NCBI RefSeq assembly: GCF_014651115.1 | Contig: NZ_BMWG01000001.1 | Span: forward strand, 614,830 to 678,829 | Reading direction: 5' to 3' | Length of the DNA: 64,000 bases | DNA from: Streptomyces inusitatus | GTDB lineage: Bacteria; Actinomycetota; Actinomycetes; Streptomycetales; Streptomycetaceae | Shown: in pieces, positions 33,804-41,664 of the stretch | Position numbering within the stretch: position 1 is the stretch's first letter | How the letters are laid out: each line of letters opens with the position of its first letter | The notes under the pieces: generated by a model | What the model saw: only the letters and a program-made list of their open reading frames with translations | The model's database searches: none | Told to the model about the DNA's origin: nothing | Position numbers and translations under genes: made by a program

Positions 33804-35141
33804 ATGGCCAAGCTGATCATCAGCAACCAGCGGACCGAAGAAATGGTCGGAGACTTGCAGATACTCTCTCCGGAGTATCGCGAGTACCTGGGCAACCAGG
33901 CCCAGCGCATGGCCTGGTCCATGCAGGAGGGCGATGTCATCGTGCTGCCCGTACTGCCGAGTGAGGAATTTCTCGAATATGTCACCGGCCTGCTGTGCAT
34001 AGATCGCGAAAAAATCACTGTAATCGCCCCGCCGGCCGGTAGGCACGGTGCCGGAGTTCTCTGCCGCGATCGCCTGCTGAATGAGGAACTGCTGCGGCGG
34101 CTGGAGCGCCTCGTCGCATCGCACGGCATACGTGAGATCTTTCCGTTCCACTTCGACAGCACCATTGCCGCGATGACCCGGCGGCTCGGACTGGACTCCA
34201 TGACCCCCGGCTTCCGGTTCCTGGACCAGGGCGGCGGCAGGCTGCTCAACAGCAAGGCCGCCTTCCGCGCGCTGGCGGCTGGCGCCCAGGTCGCCGTCCC
34301 CGAGGGCAAGGTCTGTGCCACGCGGGCCGAGGCACAGGAGTTCATCTGGCGGGAGCTGCTGTCGCGGGGCCGTCCGGCCATCCTCAAGCAGGACTTCCAC
34401 GTCGCCGGATTCGGCAACGAGATCGTCAGCCCGGTACCGGGGGTCGAACCGGTGGGAGCGCTCAGGACGGTGGTGACGGCCGGTCCCGAAGATCTCGCCG
34501 AATACCTCGCCGAGCGATGGGACTGGCTGACCGACGGCGACCGCAGCCCCGTCGTCGTCGAGCGGTACTTCGCCGATTCCCTGCCCCTGTGCGCCGAGTT
34601 CCATCTCACCGACCGGGGCGTCGGGCTCACGGGCCACGGCGCCATGCGCATGGAGCCGGTGCTGAACGGACATGTCTGGCCGGCCCCCGCCTCCGGGCTC
34701 CCCGGCTTCGACTCCTTCCTGCACGAGGCCCACAGGCTGTGCGCCTCGATCCACACGATGGGCTATCGAGGCATCGTCAGCGTCGACGCCATCGCGACAC
34801 CGGCCCGAACAGTGCTGATCAACGAATTCAACTGCCGGGTCAGCGGCTCCACCCACGCCTATCACCTCGGTGAACGCGTCGTCGGCACGGACTTCCCCGA
34901 CCGGCGCGTACTCGTGGAACAGCGGCGCCGCACCTTCCCGGACGCCGTCTTCGAGCGCCTGGCGGACAGCGGCCTGGCATACGACCCCGTGTCCCGCACC
35001 GGTGTCCTCGTCACAGTCGAGGACGGCAACGCGTCCGGCGGATACGGCGAGTACTGCGTCGTCGCCGAGAACACCGAGCAGGCGGACCGAATGGAACAGG
35101 ACCTCGCCGGTCTCTTCGCGCGGTCCGGGAGTGCGTCATGA
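33804..35141 (+). CDS. PGM1-like ATP-grasp peptide ligase
   Basis: A 445-residue ligase with the layout of the pheganomycin ligase PGM1 group. A pre-ATP-grasp domain (about 1-130, LIISNQRTEEMVGDLQILSP near the start) is followed by an ATP-grasp core with PAILKQDFHVAGFGNE, and the metal-binding end NEFNCRVSGSTH. A C-terminal extension (about 355-445, ending GYGEYCVVAENTEQADRMEQDL) resembles the PGM1 C-terminal domain. These enzymes couple an amino acid or peptide carboxylate to another peptide's amine using ATP. ATG at 33804 has AAGGAG upstream. The stop overlaps the malic enzyme start. Codon use in the first 80 codons is less GC-biased than that of its neighbours. Family call is from remembered features, so moderately sure. 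Confidence 0.8.
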   Translation: MAKLIISNQRTEEMVGDLQILSPEYREYLGNQAQRMAWSMQEGDVIVLPVLPSEEFLEYVTGLLCIDREKITVIAPPAGRHGAGVLCRDRLLNEELLRRLERLVASHGIREIFPFHFDSTIAAMTRRLGLDSMTPGFRFLDQGGGRLLNSKAAFRALAAGAQVAVPEGKVCATRAEAQEFIWRELLSRGRPAILKQDFHVAGFGNEIVSPVPGVEPVGALRTVVTAGPEDLAEYLAERWDWLTDGDRSPVVVERYFADSLPLCAEFHLTDRGVGLTGHGAMRMEPVLNGHVWPAPASGLPGFDSFLHEAHRLCASIHTMGYRGIVSVDAIATPARTVLINEFNCRVSGSTHAYHLGERVVGTDFPDRRVLVEQRRRTFPDAVFERLADSGLAYDPVSRTGVLVTVEDGNASGGYGEYCVVAENTEQADRMEQDLAGLFARSGSAS

Positions 35142-36310
35142 ACGTGGTCAGTGCGCGGCAACCGGTTCGGCTCAGGGATTCGGAGATCTTCGCGGCGCAC
35201 CTCGGCGGGAAGCTGTCGATGGGCTGCACACTTCCCATCGACACCCCCGAGAACCTCTCCGCGGTCTACACACCGGGCGTTGCCGAGGTCAGCCGGGCCA
35301 TCGCGGCCGATCCCTCGCTCGCCGCCCGGTACACCTGGGCCAACCGCCTTGTCGTCATTGTGACTAATGGCTCCGCGGTGCTCGGCCTGGGTGATGTGGG
35401 CCCCGCCGCCGCACTGCCGGTCATGGAGGGGAAGGCGGCCCTCTTCAAACGTTTCGCCGGGCTGAACGCCATACCCCTGGTCCTCGACTCGTCGGACATC
35501 GACGAGATCGTCGAGGTGCTCGTCCGGCTCCGGCCGTCGTACGGGGCGGTCTGTCTGGAGGACATCGCCGCCCCCGACTGCTTCGAGCTGGAGGCCCGTG
35601 CCAGGGCCGTGCTCGACTGCCCCGTGCTCCATGACGACCAGCACGGCACCGCGGTGGCCGTCCTGGCCGGTCTGCGCGGCGCCGGCACGCTGCTGGGGCG
35701 ACCGGTCGAGACGAGCCGAATAGTGGTGCTCGGTGCCGGAGCGGCCGGTTCCGCCACGGCGGAACTTCTGCTGGCCGCCGGCGTCGAGGATGTCACCGTG
35801 CTCGATTCACGCGGCATCCTGTTCGACGGCCGGGAAGGATTGAACCCGGTCAAGGCCTCGCTGGCCGCCCGCACCAACCCGCGCGGGCTGCGGGGCGGAC
35901 CGGCGGAGGCGCTCCACAACGCCGATGCCGTCATCGGCCTCTGCTCGGCGAGAATCCCCGAGTCGCTGATCGCCACGATGGCGCCCGGGGCCGTCGTCTT
36001 CGCCCTCTCCAACCCGGTGCCCGAGATCGACCCCGTCATCGCCTCCCAATACGCTGTGGTCGTGGGCACCGGGGGCAGCGATTTTCCGAACCAGATCATC
36101 AACACCCTCGCGTCACCGGGCATCTTCCGCGGCGCCCTGGACGCCGGTGCCCGATTCATCACGACGGAGATGAAACTCGCCGCGGCGAACGCGATCGCCG
36201 AGATCGCCGAGGACACCCTCTCCGCGGACCGGATCGTGCCGCACTCCCTGGACCCCCGCGTGGCACCCGCGGTCGCCGACGCCGTCGTCCGGGCCGCCCG
36301 GCGGGTCTGA
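35138..36310 (+). CDS. Malic-enzyme-family oxidative decarboxylase
   Basis: A 390-residue NAD(P)-dependent malic enzyme of the short bacterial type. Seen: AVYTPGVAEVSRAI with the catalytic Tyr, GKAALFKRFAGLNAIPLVLD with the catalytic Lys, LEDIAAPDCFELE metal site, HDDQHGTAVAVLAGL, Rossmann loop VLGAGAAGSATAELL, and ALSNPVPEI. It should convert malate, or a related beta-hydroxy or beta-carboxy acid, to a keto acid with CO2 release. It overlaps the peptide ligase gene (ATGA), so it is made together with it. It may be a duplicated housekeeping enzyme supplying pyruvate or NADPH, or it may work on a pathway-specific hydroxy acid. The protein alone does not decide between these. Confidence 0.9.
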   Translation: MNVVSARQPVRLRDSEIFAAHLGGKLSMGCTLPIDTPENLSAVYTPGVAEVSRAIAADPSLAARYTWANRLVVIVTNGSAVLGLGDVGPAAALPVMEGKAALFKRFAGLNAIPLVLDSSDIDEIVEVLVRLRPSYGAVCLEDIAAPDCFELEARARAVLDCPVLHDDQHGTAVAVLAGLRGAGTLLGRPVETSRIVVLGAGAAGSATAELLLAAGVEDVTVLDSRGILFDGREGLNPVKASLAARTNPRGLRGGPAEALHNADAVIGLCSARIPESLIATMAPGAVVFALSNPVPEIDPVIASQYAVVVGTGGSDFPNQIINTLASPGIFRGALDAGARFITTEMKLAAANAIAEIAEDTLSADRIVPHSLDPRVAPAVADAVVRAARRV

Positions 36311-36338
36311 ACCACGACAAACTCCCCCGGAGGCAGCC

Positions 36339-37958
36339 CTGTCCACATCCACCGCATCCATGGTCTGCGCCGATGTGTCCGTCGCCCTTCCCGACGGAAC
36401 CCCGGTGCTGAAAGAACTGTCCTGGACGGCCGGTCCCGGCCACACCGGACTCATCGGAATCAACGGCAGCGGGAAATCCACGCTCCTGCGGACCGTCGCC
36501 GGGCTGCGGATCCCGGACGCCGGGACCGTCCGGGTGGACGGCGGAATCGGCTACCTTCCGCAGGACTTCTCGGTCGACCCGTCGCTCCGTGTCGAGGAGG
36601 TCCTGGGCATCACCCGTATCCGGACCGCGGTACGGGCCATCGAGTCCGGGGACGTCCGTGAGGAGCACTTCGCCGAGGTGGGCGACGACTGGGACGTGGA
36701 CGAGCGGGCCCACGCCGCGCTCGCGCAGCTCGGTCTGGCGCACATCGGCCTGGACCGTACCGTGGCGGAGATGTCCGGCGGCGAGATGGTGCTGCTCCGG
36801 CTCGCCGCGCTGCTCCTGGACCGCCCCGGCCTTCTCCTGCTGGACGAGCCCACCAACAACCTGGACGGCCGAGCCCGTGACTATCTGTATCAGGCGCTCG
36901 CCCAGCACCGGGGGATCGTGGTCACGGTCAGCCACGACAGGGATCTGCTGTCGCGGGTGGACCACATCGCCGAGCTGAACGACGGCGGGCTGCGCGTCTT
37001 CGGCGGCAACCTCGAAGCGTACGAGGCATACGTCGACGCCGAGCAGGAGGCGGCGGCCCGCCTTCTGCGCAACGCCCAGGGCGAGGTCGCCCGGGAGCGG
37101 CGAGCACTGACCGACGCGCAGACCCGGCAGGCCCGCAGCGCCCGGTACGGAAAGACACAGGCCGCCCGGAACAAGTTCGACAAGGGAACCGCCCAGAACA
37201 AGAAACGGGCCGCACAGGTGTCCGCCGGCAAGCGCCAGGGCGCGCACGAGGAGCGGCTGGCCTCGGCACAAGAGCGGCTGACCGGCGTGCGGGACCGGCT
37301 GCGCGAGACCGCCGTGATGCGCACGGATCTGCCCGGCACCGTGGTCCCCGCCGACCGGGCCGTCCTGTCCCTGCACGGGGCGCGCCTGCGCACCGGAACA
37401 TATCTGGGGGACATCCGGGTGAACGGGCCGGAGCGCATCGCCCTGACCGGAGACAACGGAGCGGGCAAGACGACTCTTCTGCGGACGCTCGCCGGGGAGG
37501 TGCCGCCGGACGAGGGGCACGGTGAGGTGCATGTGCCGATGCGCTATCTTCCACAGCGCCTCGGGCTGCTCCAGGAGGACCGCTCGATCATCGAGAATGT
37601 CGCCCGGTTCTCCCCGCACTCGACGGACAACGAGATACGCGCCCGGCTGGCCCGGCTGCTCTTCAAGGGCCGCACGCCCGACCGGCTGGTGGCCGGGCTG
37701 TCGGGCGGGGAACGCTTCCGGGCCACCCTGGCGGCGCTGCTGCTGGCCGAGCCCGCTCCACAACTGCTGATGCTGGACGAACCCACCAATAATCTGGATC
37801 TGGCCAGTATCGACGAGCTGATCCGCGCGCTGGCCGGCTACCGGGGGGCGCTCATAGTCGTCAGCCACGATCTGCCGTTCCTGCGCGGCATCGGTCTGAC
37901 CCGCTGGTGGCACCTGGAAGCCGGCGGCGTTCGCTCCGGCGACCCCGCGTCCCTGTGA
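36339..37958 (+). CDS. ABC-F protein, probable ribosome-protection self-resistance factor
   Basis: A 539-residue soluble protein with two ABC ATPase domains and no membrane part. Domain 1 has Walker A GINGSGKST, signature MSGGEM and LLLDEPTNNLDG. Domain 2 has GDNGAGKTT, LSGGERFR and LMLDEPTNNLDL. The interdomain linker (about 230-330) is helical and basic, as in antibiotic-resistance ABC-F proteins. A CTG at 36339 is proposed as start: GGAGG lies 5 bases upstream and it gives a normal STSTASMVCADVS N-terminus, whereas the ATG at 36360 lacks a good site. In antibiotic clusters such proteins usually protect the ribosome from the product. It closes the right operon, 28 bases after the malic enzyme. 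Confidence 0.9.
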   Translation: MSTSTASMVCADVSVALPDGTPVLKELSWTAGPGHTGLIGINGSGKSTLLRTVAGLRIPDAGTVRVDGGIGYLPQDFSVDPSLRVEEVLGITRIRTAVRAIESGDVREEHFAEVGDDWDVDERAHAALAQLGLAHIGLDRTVAEMSGGEMVLLRLAALLLDRPGLLLLDEPTNNLDGRARDYLYQALAQHRGIVVTVSHDRDLLSRVDHIAELNDGGLRVFGGNLEAYEAYVDAEQEAAARLLRNAQGEVARERRALTDAQTRQARSARYGKTQAARNKFDKGTAQNKKRAAQVSAGKRQGAHEERLASAQERLTGVRDRLRETAVMRTDLPGTVVPADRAVLSLHGARLRTGTYLGDIRVNGPERIALTGDNGAGKTTLLRTLAGEVPPDEGHGEVHVPMRYLPQRLGLLQEDRSIIENVARFSPHSTDNEIRARLARLLFKGRTPDRLVAGLSGGERFRATLAALLLAEPAPQLLMLDEPTNNLDLASIDELIRALAGYRGALIVVSHDLPFLRGIGLTRWWHLEAGGVRSGDPASL

Positions 37959-38040
37959 CCCCGCTGCCCCCGCTGCCCCTGTGACCCGACCGGTCCGGCC
38001 CCAGGGGCCCGGCCGTGCCCCACGTCACCGCCGGGCCCCG

Positions 38041-38067
38041 GTGCATCTGGTGCATCTGGCGCATCTG
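38041..38067. repeat. Three tandem 9-base repeats
   Basis: GTGCATCTG at 38041-38049 and 38050-38058, then GCGCATCTG at 38059-38067. They lie between the ABC-F gene and the tRNA-Leu terminator. A second short repetitive tract (CCCCGCTGC units) directly follows the ABC-F stop. Function unknown; the region marks the border of the cluster. Confidence 0.8.
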
Positions 38068-38079
38068 GGTGATCAACGA

Positions 38080-38126
38080 GAAACGGGCTCTCACCTGGAC
38101 TTTCGTCCTTGGCGAGAACCCGTTTC
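38080..38126. terminator. Terminator hairpin downstream of tRNA-Leu
   Basis: GAAACGGGCTCTC at 38080-38092 pairs with GAGAACCCGTTTC at 38114-38126 (12 of 13 Watson-Crick, one G-T) around a 21-base loop. It starts 16 bases beyond the 3' end of the minus-strand tRNA-Leu and may also stop readthrough from the ABC-F operon on the plus strand. Confidence 0.65.
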
Positions 38127-38142
38127 ATCGGTTTTCTCTCTG

Positions 38143-38226
38143 TGCGCGAGGGGGGAGTTGAACCCCCACGCCCTTTCGGGCACTGGAACCTGAATCCAGC
38201 GCGTCTGCCTATTCCGCCACCCGCGC
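38143..38226 (-). tRNA. tRNA-Leu(CAG)
   Basis: 84 bases fold as a class II tRNA. The acceptor stem GCGCGGG pairs with CTCGCGC (one G-T), with discriminator A. The anticodon stem CTGGA/TCCAG encloses loop TTCAGGT, giving anticodon CAG. A long variable arm (TGCCCGAAAGGGCGT region) and T-arm GGGGGTTCAACTCCCCC are present. The CCA end is not encoded. It is transcribed toward the biosynthetic cluster, so its 3' end faces the cluster border. Confidence 0.96.
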
Positions 38227-38286
38227 ATTGGGTGTTGTCGTTGGGTTTACCCGCCGGTCCGGCGTGTTCTCCTGGCGACATCGAGA

Positions 38287-38292
38287 AGATTA
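38287..38292 (-). promoter_or_regulatory. Candidate promoter of tRNA-Leu
   Basis: On the minus strand TGCTAATCT gives an extended -10 (TAATCT, 38287-38292), about 60 bases upstream of the tRNA 5' end. A weak -35 (GTGATT) lies 18 bases further upstream. The surrounding DNA is locally AT-richer than the neighbourhood. Confidence 0.4.
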
Positions 38293-38359
38293 GCACGCTG
38301 GACAGGGTGGAATCACATCCGTTTGTTTGCCCGTCCCGGCCGGCGAACAGACGGAGGAA

Positions 38360-38395
38360 ACAGAGGCGGGAACAGAGGCGGGAACAGACCCGGGA
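38360..38395. repeat. Three 12-base tandem repeats upstream of the fhaA operon
   Basis: ACAGAGGCGGGA occurs at 38360-38371 and 38372-38383, followed by the degenerate copy ACAGACCCGGGA at 38384-38395. It lies in the 391-base gap between tRNA-Leu and fhaA, where no other gene is seen. Confidence 0.75.
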
Positions 38396-38472
38396 GCAGG
38401 GCGGGCGCACCGGCGCGGGCGGCGGCGCGTCCGGTGGCCCGCACCCGCGCCTGCCGGGCTCCCGCCGGGTGC

Positions 38473-38502
38473 GGGACACTGTCATGAGGCCGCCTCTACG
38501 AT
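38473..38502 (+). promoter_or_regulatory. Candidate promoter of the fhaA-pbpA operon
   Basis: GGGACA (38473-38478) and TACGAT (38497-38502) with an 18-base spacer fit a housekeeping-type promoter about 115 bases upstream of fhaA. No better candidate was seen in the gap. Confidence 0.35.
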
Positions 38503-38617
38503 CCGTGTGAGAGGTGACACTCATCGACGGGGCAGACAAGGGGAACCAGCCGATTTCCCGACGCGTGGATACGATCAGTAAGCAGTATCAGGACGGCAAC
38601 AACGGAGGAGGTGCCCG

Positions 38618-39493
38618 ATGGGAGTCCTGAAGCGTTTTGAGCAGCGTCTCGAAGGCCTGGTCAACGGCACCTTCGCCAAGGTGTTCAAGTCCGAGGTCCA
38701 GCCCGTCGAGATCGCCGGCGCCCTCCAGCGCGAGTGCGACAACAACGCGACGATCTGGAACCGCGAGCGGACCGTCGTCCCCAACGACTTCATCGTCGAG
38801 CTGAGCGCGCCCGACTTCGAGCGTCTGAGCCCCTACTCCGGACAGCTCGGCGACGAGCTGGCGGGCCTGGTGCGCGACTACGCCAAGCAGCAGCGCTACA
38901 CCTTCATGGGCTCCATCAAGGTCCATCTGGAGAAGGCCGACGACCTCGACACCGGGCTCTACCGGGTGCGCAGCCGCACCCTCGCGTCGAGCACCTCGCA
39001 GACGCCCGGCGCGGGTCCCCAGGGCCCCGAGGCGGGCGGCCGCCCCGAGTCGAGCGGTCCGAGCGGTCAGGGAGCGCGCGGAGGCTACGGCTATCCGCCG
39101 CCCGCGGCCGCGCCCCCGATGCCGTCGGGCCCGCCGCCCGGCGGCCGGCCCGGTCTCTCCGCCGTGCCGGACCGAGGCCCGGCGACGGGCCCCGGCCCAC
39201 TGCCGGGCGCCCAGGTGCGGCGCTGGATCGAGATCAACGGCACCCGCCATCAGATCTCCCGCCCGACGCTGGTGCTGGGCCGCAGCACCGACGCCGATGT
39301 GCGGATCGACGACCCCGGCGTATCGCGCCGGCACTGTGAGATCCGGACCGGAACGCCCTCCACGATCCAGGATCTCGGGTCCACCAACGGCATCGTGGTG
39401 GACGGGCAGCACACCACCCGCGCTACGCTCCGCGACGGCTCGCGGATCGTCGTGGGCAGCACCACCATCGTTTACCGGCAAGCCGAAGGGTGA
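38618..39493 (+). CDS. fhaA: FhaA, DUF3662 plus FHA domain protein
   Basis: A 291-residue cytoplasmic scaffold protein. The N-terminal DUF3662 domain (about 1-120, beginning MGVLKRFEQRLEGLVNGTFAKVF) is followed by a Gly/Pro-rich linker and a C-terminal FHA domain (about 200-285) with LGRSTDADVRIDDPGVSRRH and DLGSTNGI, which binds phosphothreonine. In actinobacteria it is a partner of PASTA kinases in control of cell-wall synthesis. GGAGGTG before the ATG supports the start. First gene of a tightly spaced operon; FhaB follows after 10 bases. Confidence 0.95.
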   Translation: MGVLKRFEQRLEGLVNGTFAKVFKSEVQPVEIAGALQRECDNNATIWNRERTVVPNDFIVELSAPDFERLSPYSGQLGDELAGLVRDYAKQQRYTFMGSIKVHLEKADDLDTGLYRVRSRTLASSTSQTPGAGPQGPEAGGRPESSGPSGQGARGGYGYPPPAAAPPMPSGPPPGGRPGLSAVPDRGPATGPGPLPGAQVRRWIEINGTRHQISRPTLVLGRSTDADVRIDDPGVSRRHCEIRTGTPSTIQDLGSTNGIVVDGQHTTRATLRDGSRIVVGSTTIVYRQAEG

Positions 39494-39503
39494 AGCGGGG
39501 GCA

Positions 39504-40016
39504 ATGTCAGAGCTGACCCTGACGGTCATGCGGCTGGGTTTCCTAGCCGTTCTGTGGCTGTTCGTCATCGTGGCCGTCCAGGTCATTCGCAGCGATCTGT
39601 TCGGTACGCGGGTCACGCAGCGCGGTTCACGCCGCAGCGCGGACCAGCGTCCCCAGCAGACTCGCCAACCCGCCGCGCCACCACCGCAGCGGCAGCAGTC
39701 CGGCAGCCGCCAGCGGCGCGGGGCACCCACCAAGCTGGTGGTGTCCGAGGGCACCCTCACCGGCACCACCGTGGCGCTCCAGGGCCAGACGATCACCCTG
39801 GGCCGCGCACACGACTCCACCATCGTGCTGGACGACGACTACGCGTCCAGCAGGCATGCCAGGATCTACCCGGACCGTGACGGCCAGTGGATCGTCGAGG
39901 ATCTCGGGTCCACCAACGGCACATATCTCGACCGGACCCGGCTCACCGCCCCGACACCGATTCCGCTCGGCGCGCCGATCCGCATCGGCAAGACCGTCAT
40001 CGAGCTGCGGAAGTAG
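39504..40016 (+). CDS. fhaB: FhaB, membrane-anchored FHA domain protein
   Basis: A 170-residue protein. One N-terminal membrane segment (about 8-28, RLGFLAVLWLFVIVAVQVI) is followed by a Gln/Arg/Pro linker and an FHA domain (about 85-165) with LGRAHDSTIVLDDDYASSRHARI and DLGSTNGTYLD. In mycobacteria the equivalent protein (FhaB/FipA) links kinase signalling to cell division. It stands between fhaA and pstP, as in other actinobacteria. ATG start with GGGGG upstream. Confidence 0.93.
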   Translation: MSELTLTVMRLGFLAVLWLFVIVAVQVIRSDLFGTRVTQRGSRRSADQRPQQTRQPAAPPPQRQQSGSRQRRGAPTKLVVSEGTLTGTTVALQGQTITLGRAHDSTIVLDDDYASSRHARIYPDRDGQWIVEDLGSTNGTYLDRTRLTAPTPIPLGAPIRIGKTVIELRK

Positions 40017-40100
40017 TAAGACAATGAGCGAGCGGAGCGAGCGAGCCGCAGCGGTCCCGACAGCGGACCGGGACGGGCTCCCGACCGGAGGGTGGGCAGT

Positions 40101-41639
40101 GTGGCGCGAGACCGGCTGTACCCCGAGCCGACGGGCGAGGTGCGCATGAGTCTGTCCCTGCGCTTCGCCGCCGGATCGCACAAGGGCATGATCCGCGAGG
40201 GCAATGAGGACTCCGGCTACGCCGGGCCCCGGCTGCTCGCCATCGCCGACGGCATGGGCGGGCAGGCGGCGGGCGAGGTCGCCTCCTCGGAGGTCATCTC
40301 CACCCTCGTCCAGCTCGACGACGATGTGCCCGGCTCGGACATCCTCACCTCGCTCGGCACCGCCGTGCAGCGTGCCAACGACCAGCTCCGGCTGATGGTC
40401 GAGGAGGATCCGCAGCTCGAAGGCATGGGCACCACGCTCACCGCCCTGCTCTGGACCGGCCAGCGGCTCGGTCTGGTGCATGTCGGCGACTCCCGCGCCT
40501 ATCTGCTGCGCGACGGGGTGCTCACCCAGATCACCCAGGACCACACCTGGGTGCAGCGGCTGGTGGACGAGGGCCGGATCACCGAGGAAGAGGCCACCAC
40601 CCATCCGCAGCGCTCGCTGCTGATGCGCGCGCTGGGCAGCGGCGACCATGTCGAGCCCGATCTCTCGATCCGCGAGGTCCGCGCCGGGGACCGGTATCTG
40701 ATCTGCTCGGACGGGCTCTCCGGAGTGGTCTCCCACCAGACGATGGAGGAGACCCTCGCCGGCTATCAGGGCCCGCAGGAGACGATCCAGGATCTGATCC
40801 AGCTCGCCCTGCGCGGCGGCGGACCCGACAACATCACCTGCATCGTCGCCGATGTGTTCGACACCGACGCCCATGACAATCTGGCCGGGCAGCTCAGCGA
40901 CACCCCGGTCGTGGTCGGCGCGGTCGCCGAGAACCAGCTTCAGCTGAACGACGGCGGCGCGATGCAGACCCCGGCGGGCCGCGCGGCCGGCCTGGGCCGT
41001 CCCGTACCCCCGCAGAACGGCGGCTTCGGCCCGCCCGGAAGCGGCGACGGCTACGGCGGAATGCCCTCCGAGGGCGGCTTCGACTCCTACGACGACGAGG
41101 ACTTCACCAAGCCCGGCGGCGGACGCAAGTGGCTGAAGAGATCCTTCTTCCTCGTGCTCGCCCTCGCGGTCGTCGGCGGCGGTCTGTACGGCGGCTACCG
41201 CTGGACGCAGACCCAGTACTACGTCGGCACCAAAGACGGGCATGTCGCCCTCTACCAGGGCATCAGCCAGGATCTGGCGTGGATCTCGCTCTCCAAGGTC
41301 GAGAAGAGCCACCCCGAGATCGAACTCAAGTACCTCCCGCCCTACCAGCGCAAGCAGGTGGAGGCCACGATCACGCAGAAGAGCCTCGTCAAGGCGCGGG
41401 CCAAGGTCGGCGAGCTGGCCGCCCAGGCATCCGCGTGCAAGAAGGACGAGCAGCGCCGCGACGCCGCCGACCGCGCGAGCGCCCCGCCGCCCGGCGAGGG
41501 CGAGGCCGGGGGAGTCGCCGGCGCCCCCGCCGCACCGAAAGACAAGAAGAAGCCGACCGCTGCCTCTCCCTCTCCTACTCCGGGCCCCACCCTCTCGGAG
41601 GACGAGCAGAAGCTGGCCTCGAACTGCGGTAAGCAGTAA
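40101..41639 (+). CDS. pstP: PstP, membrane PP2C Ser/Thr phosphatase
   Basis: A 512-residue protein. The PP2C domain (about 18-255) has REGNEDSGY, LLAIADGMGGQAAGE, HVGDSRAYLLRDGVL, and a late metal site in RGGGPDNITCIVAD. A linker and one membrane segment (about 350-375, FFLVLALAVVGGGLYGGY) lead to an extracellular domain with an Ala/Pro/Lys-rich tail. It should dephosphorylate the PASTA kinase of this locus and its targets. The GTG at 40101 is preferred because GGAGGG lies 8 bases upstream. A GTG at 40092 falls inside that site, and an ATG at 40146 is possible. Confidence 0.93.
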   Translation: MARDRLYPEPTGEVRMSLSLRFAAGSHKGMIREGNEDSGYAGPRLLAIADGMGGQAAGEVASSEVISTLVQLDDDVPGSDILTSLGTAVQRANDQLRLMVEEDPQLEGMGTTLTALLWTGQRLGLVHVGDSRAYLLRDGVLTQITQDHTWVQRLVDEGRITEEEATTHPQRSLLMRALGSGDHVEPDLSIREVRAGDRYLICSDGLSGVVSHQTMEETLAGYQGPQETIQDLIQLALRGGGPDNITCIVADVFDTDAHDNLAGQLSDTPVVVGAVAENQLQLNDGGAMQTPAGRAAGLGRPVPPQNGGFGPPGSGDGYGGMPSEGGFDSYDDEDFTKPGGGRKWLKRSFFLVLALAVVGGGLYGGYRWTQTQYYVGTKDGHVALYQGISQDLAWISLSKVEKSHPEIELKYLPPYQRKQVEATITQKSLVKARAKVGELAAQASACKKDEQRRDAADRASAPPPGEGEAGGVAGAPAAPKDKKKPTAASPSPTPGPTLSEDEQKLASNCGKQ

Positions 41640-41664
41640 TCAGCCGTAGGGGGCCTTCTCCACC

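Noticed and set aside
38340..38400. CRISPR-like array from the 12-base repeats
   Set aside because: The repeats are directly adjacent without spacers and there are no cas genes.
40020..40060. GAGCGAGCGGAGCGAGCGAG tract between fhaB and pstP as a regulatory element
   Set aside because: Such purine-rich GAGCGA runs are common in high-GC actinobacterial gaps; nothing specific supports a function.
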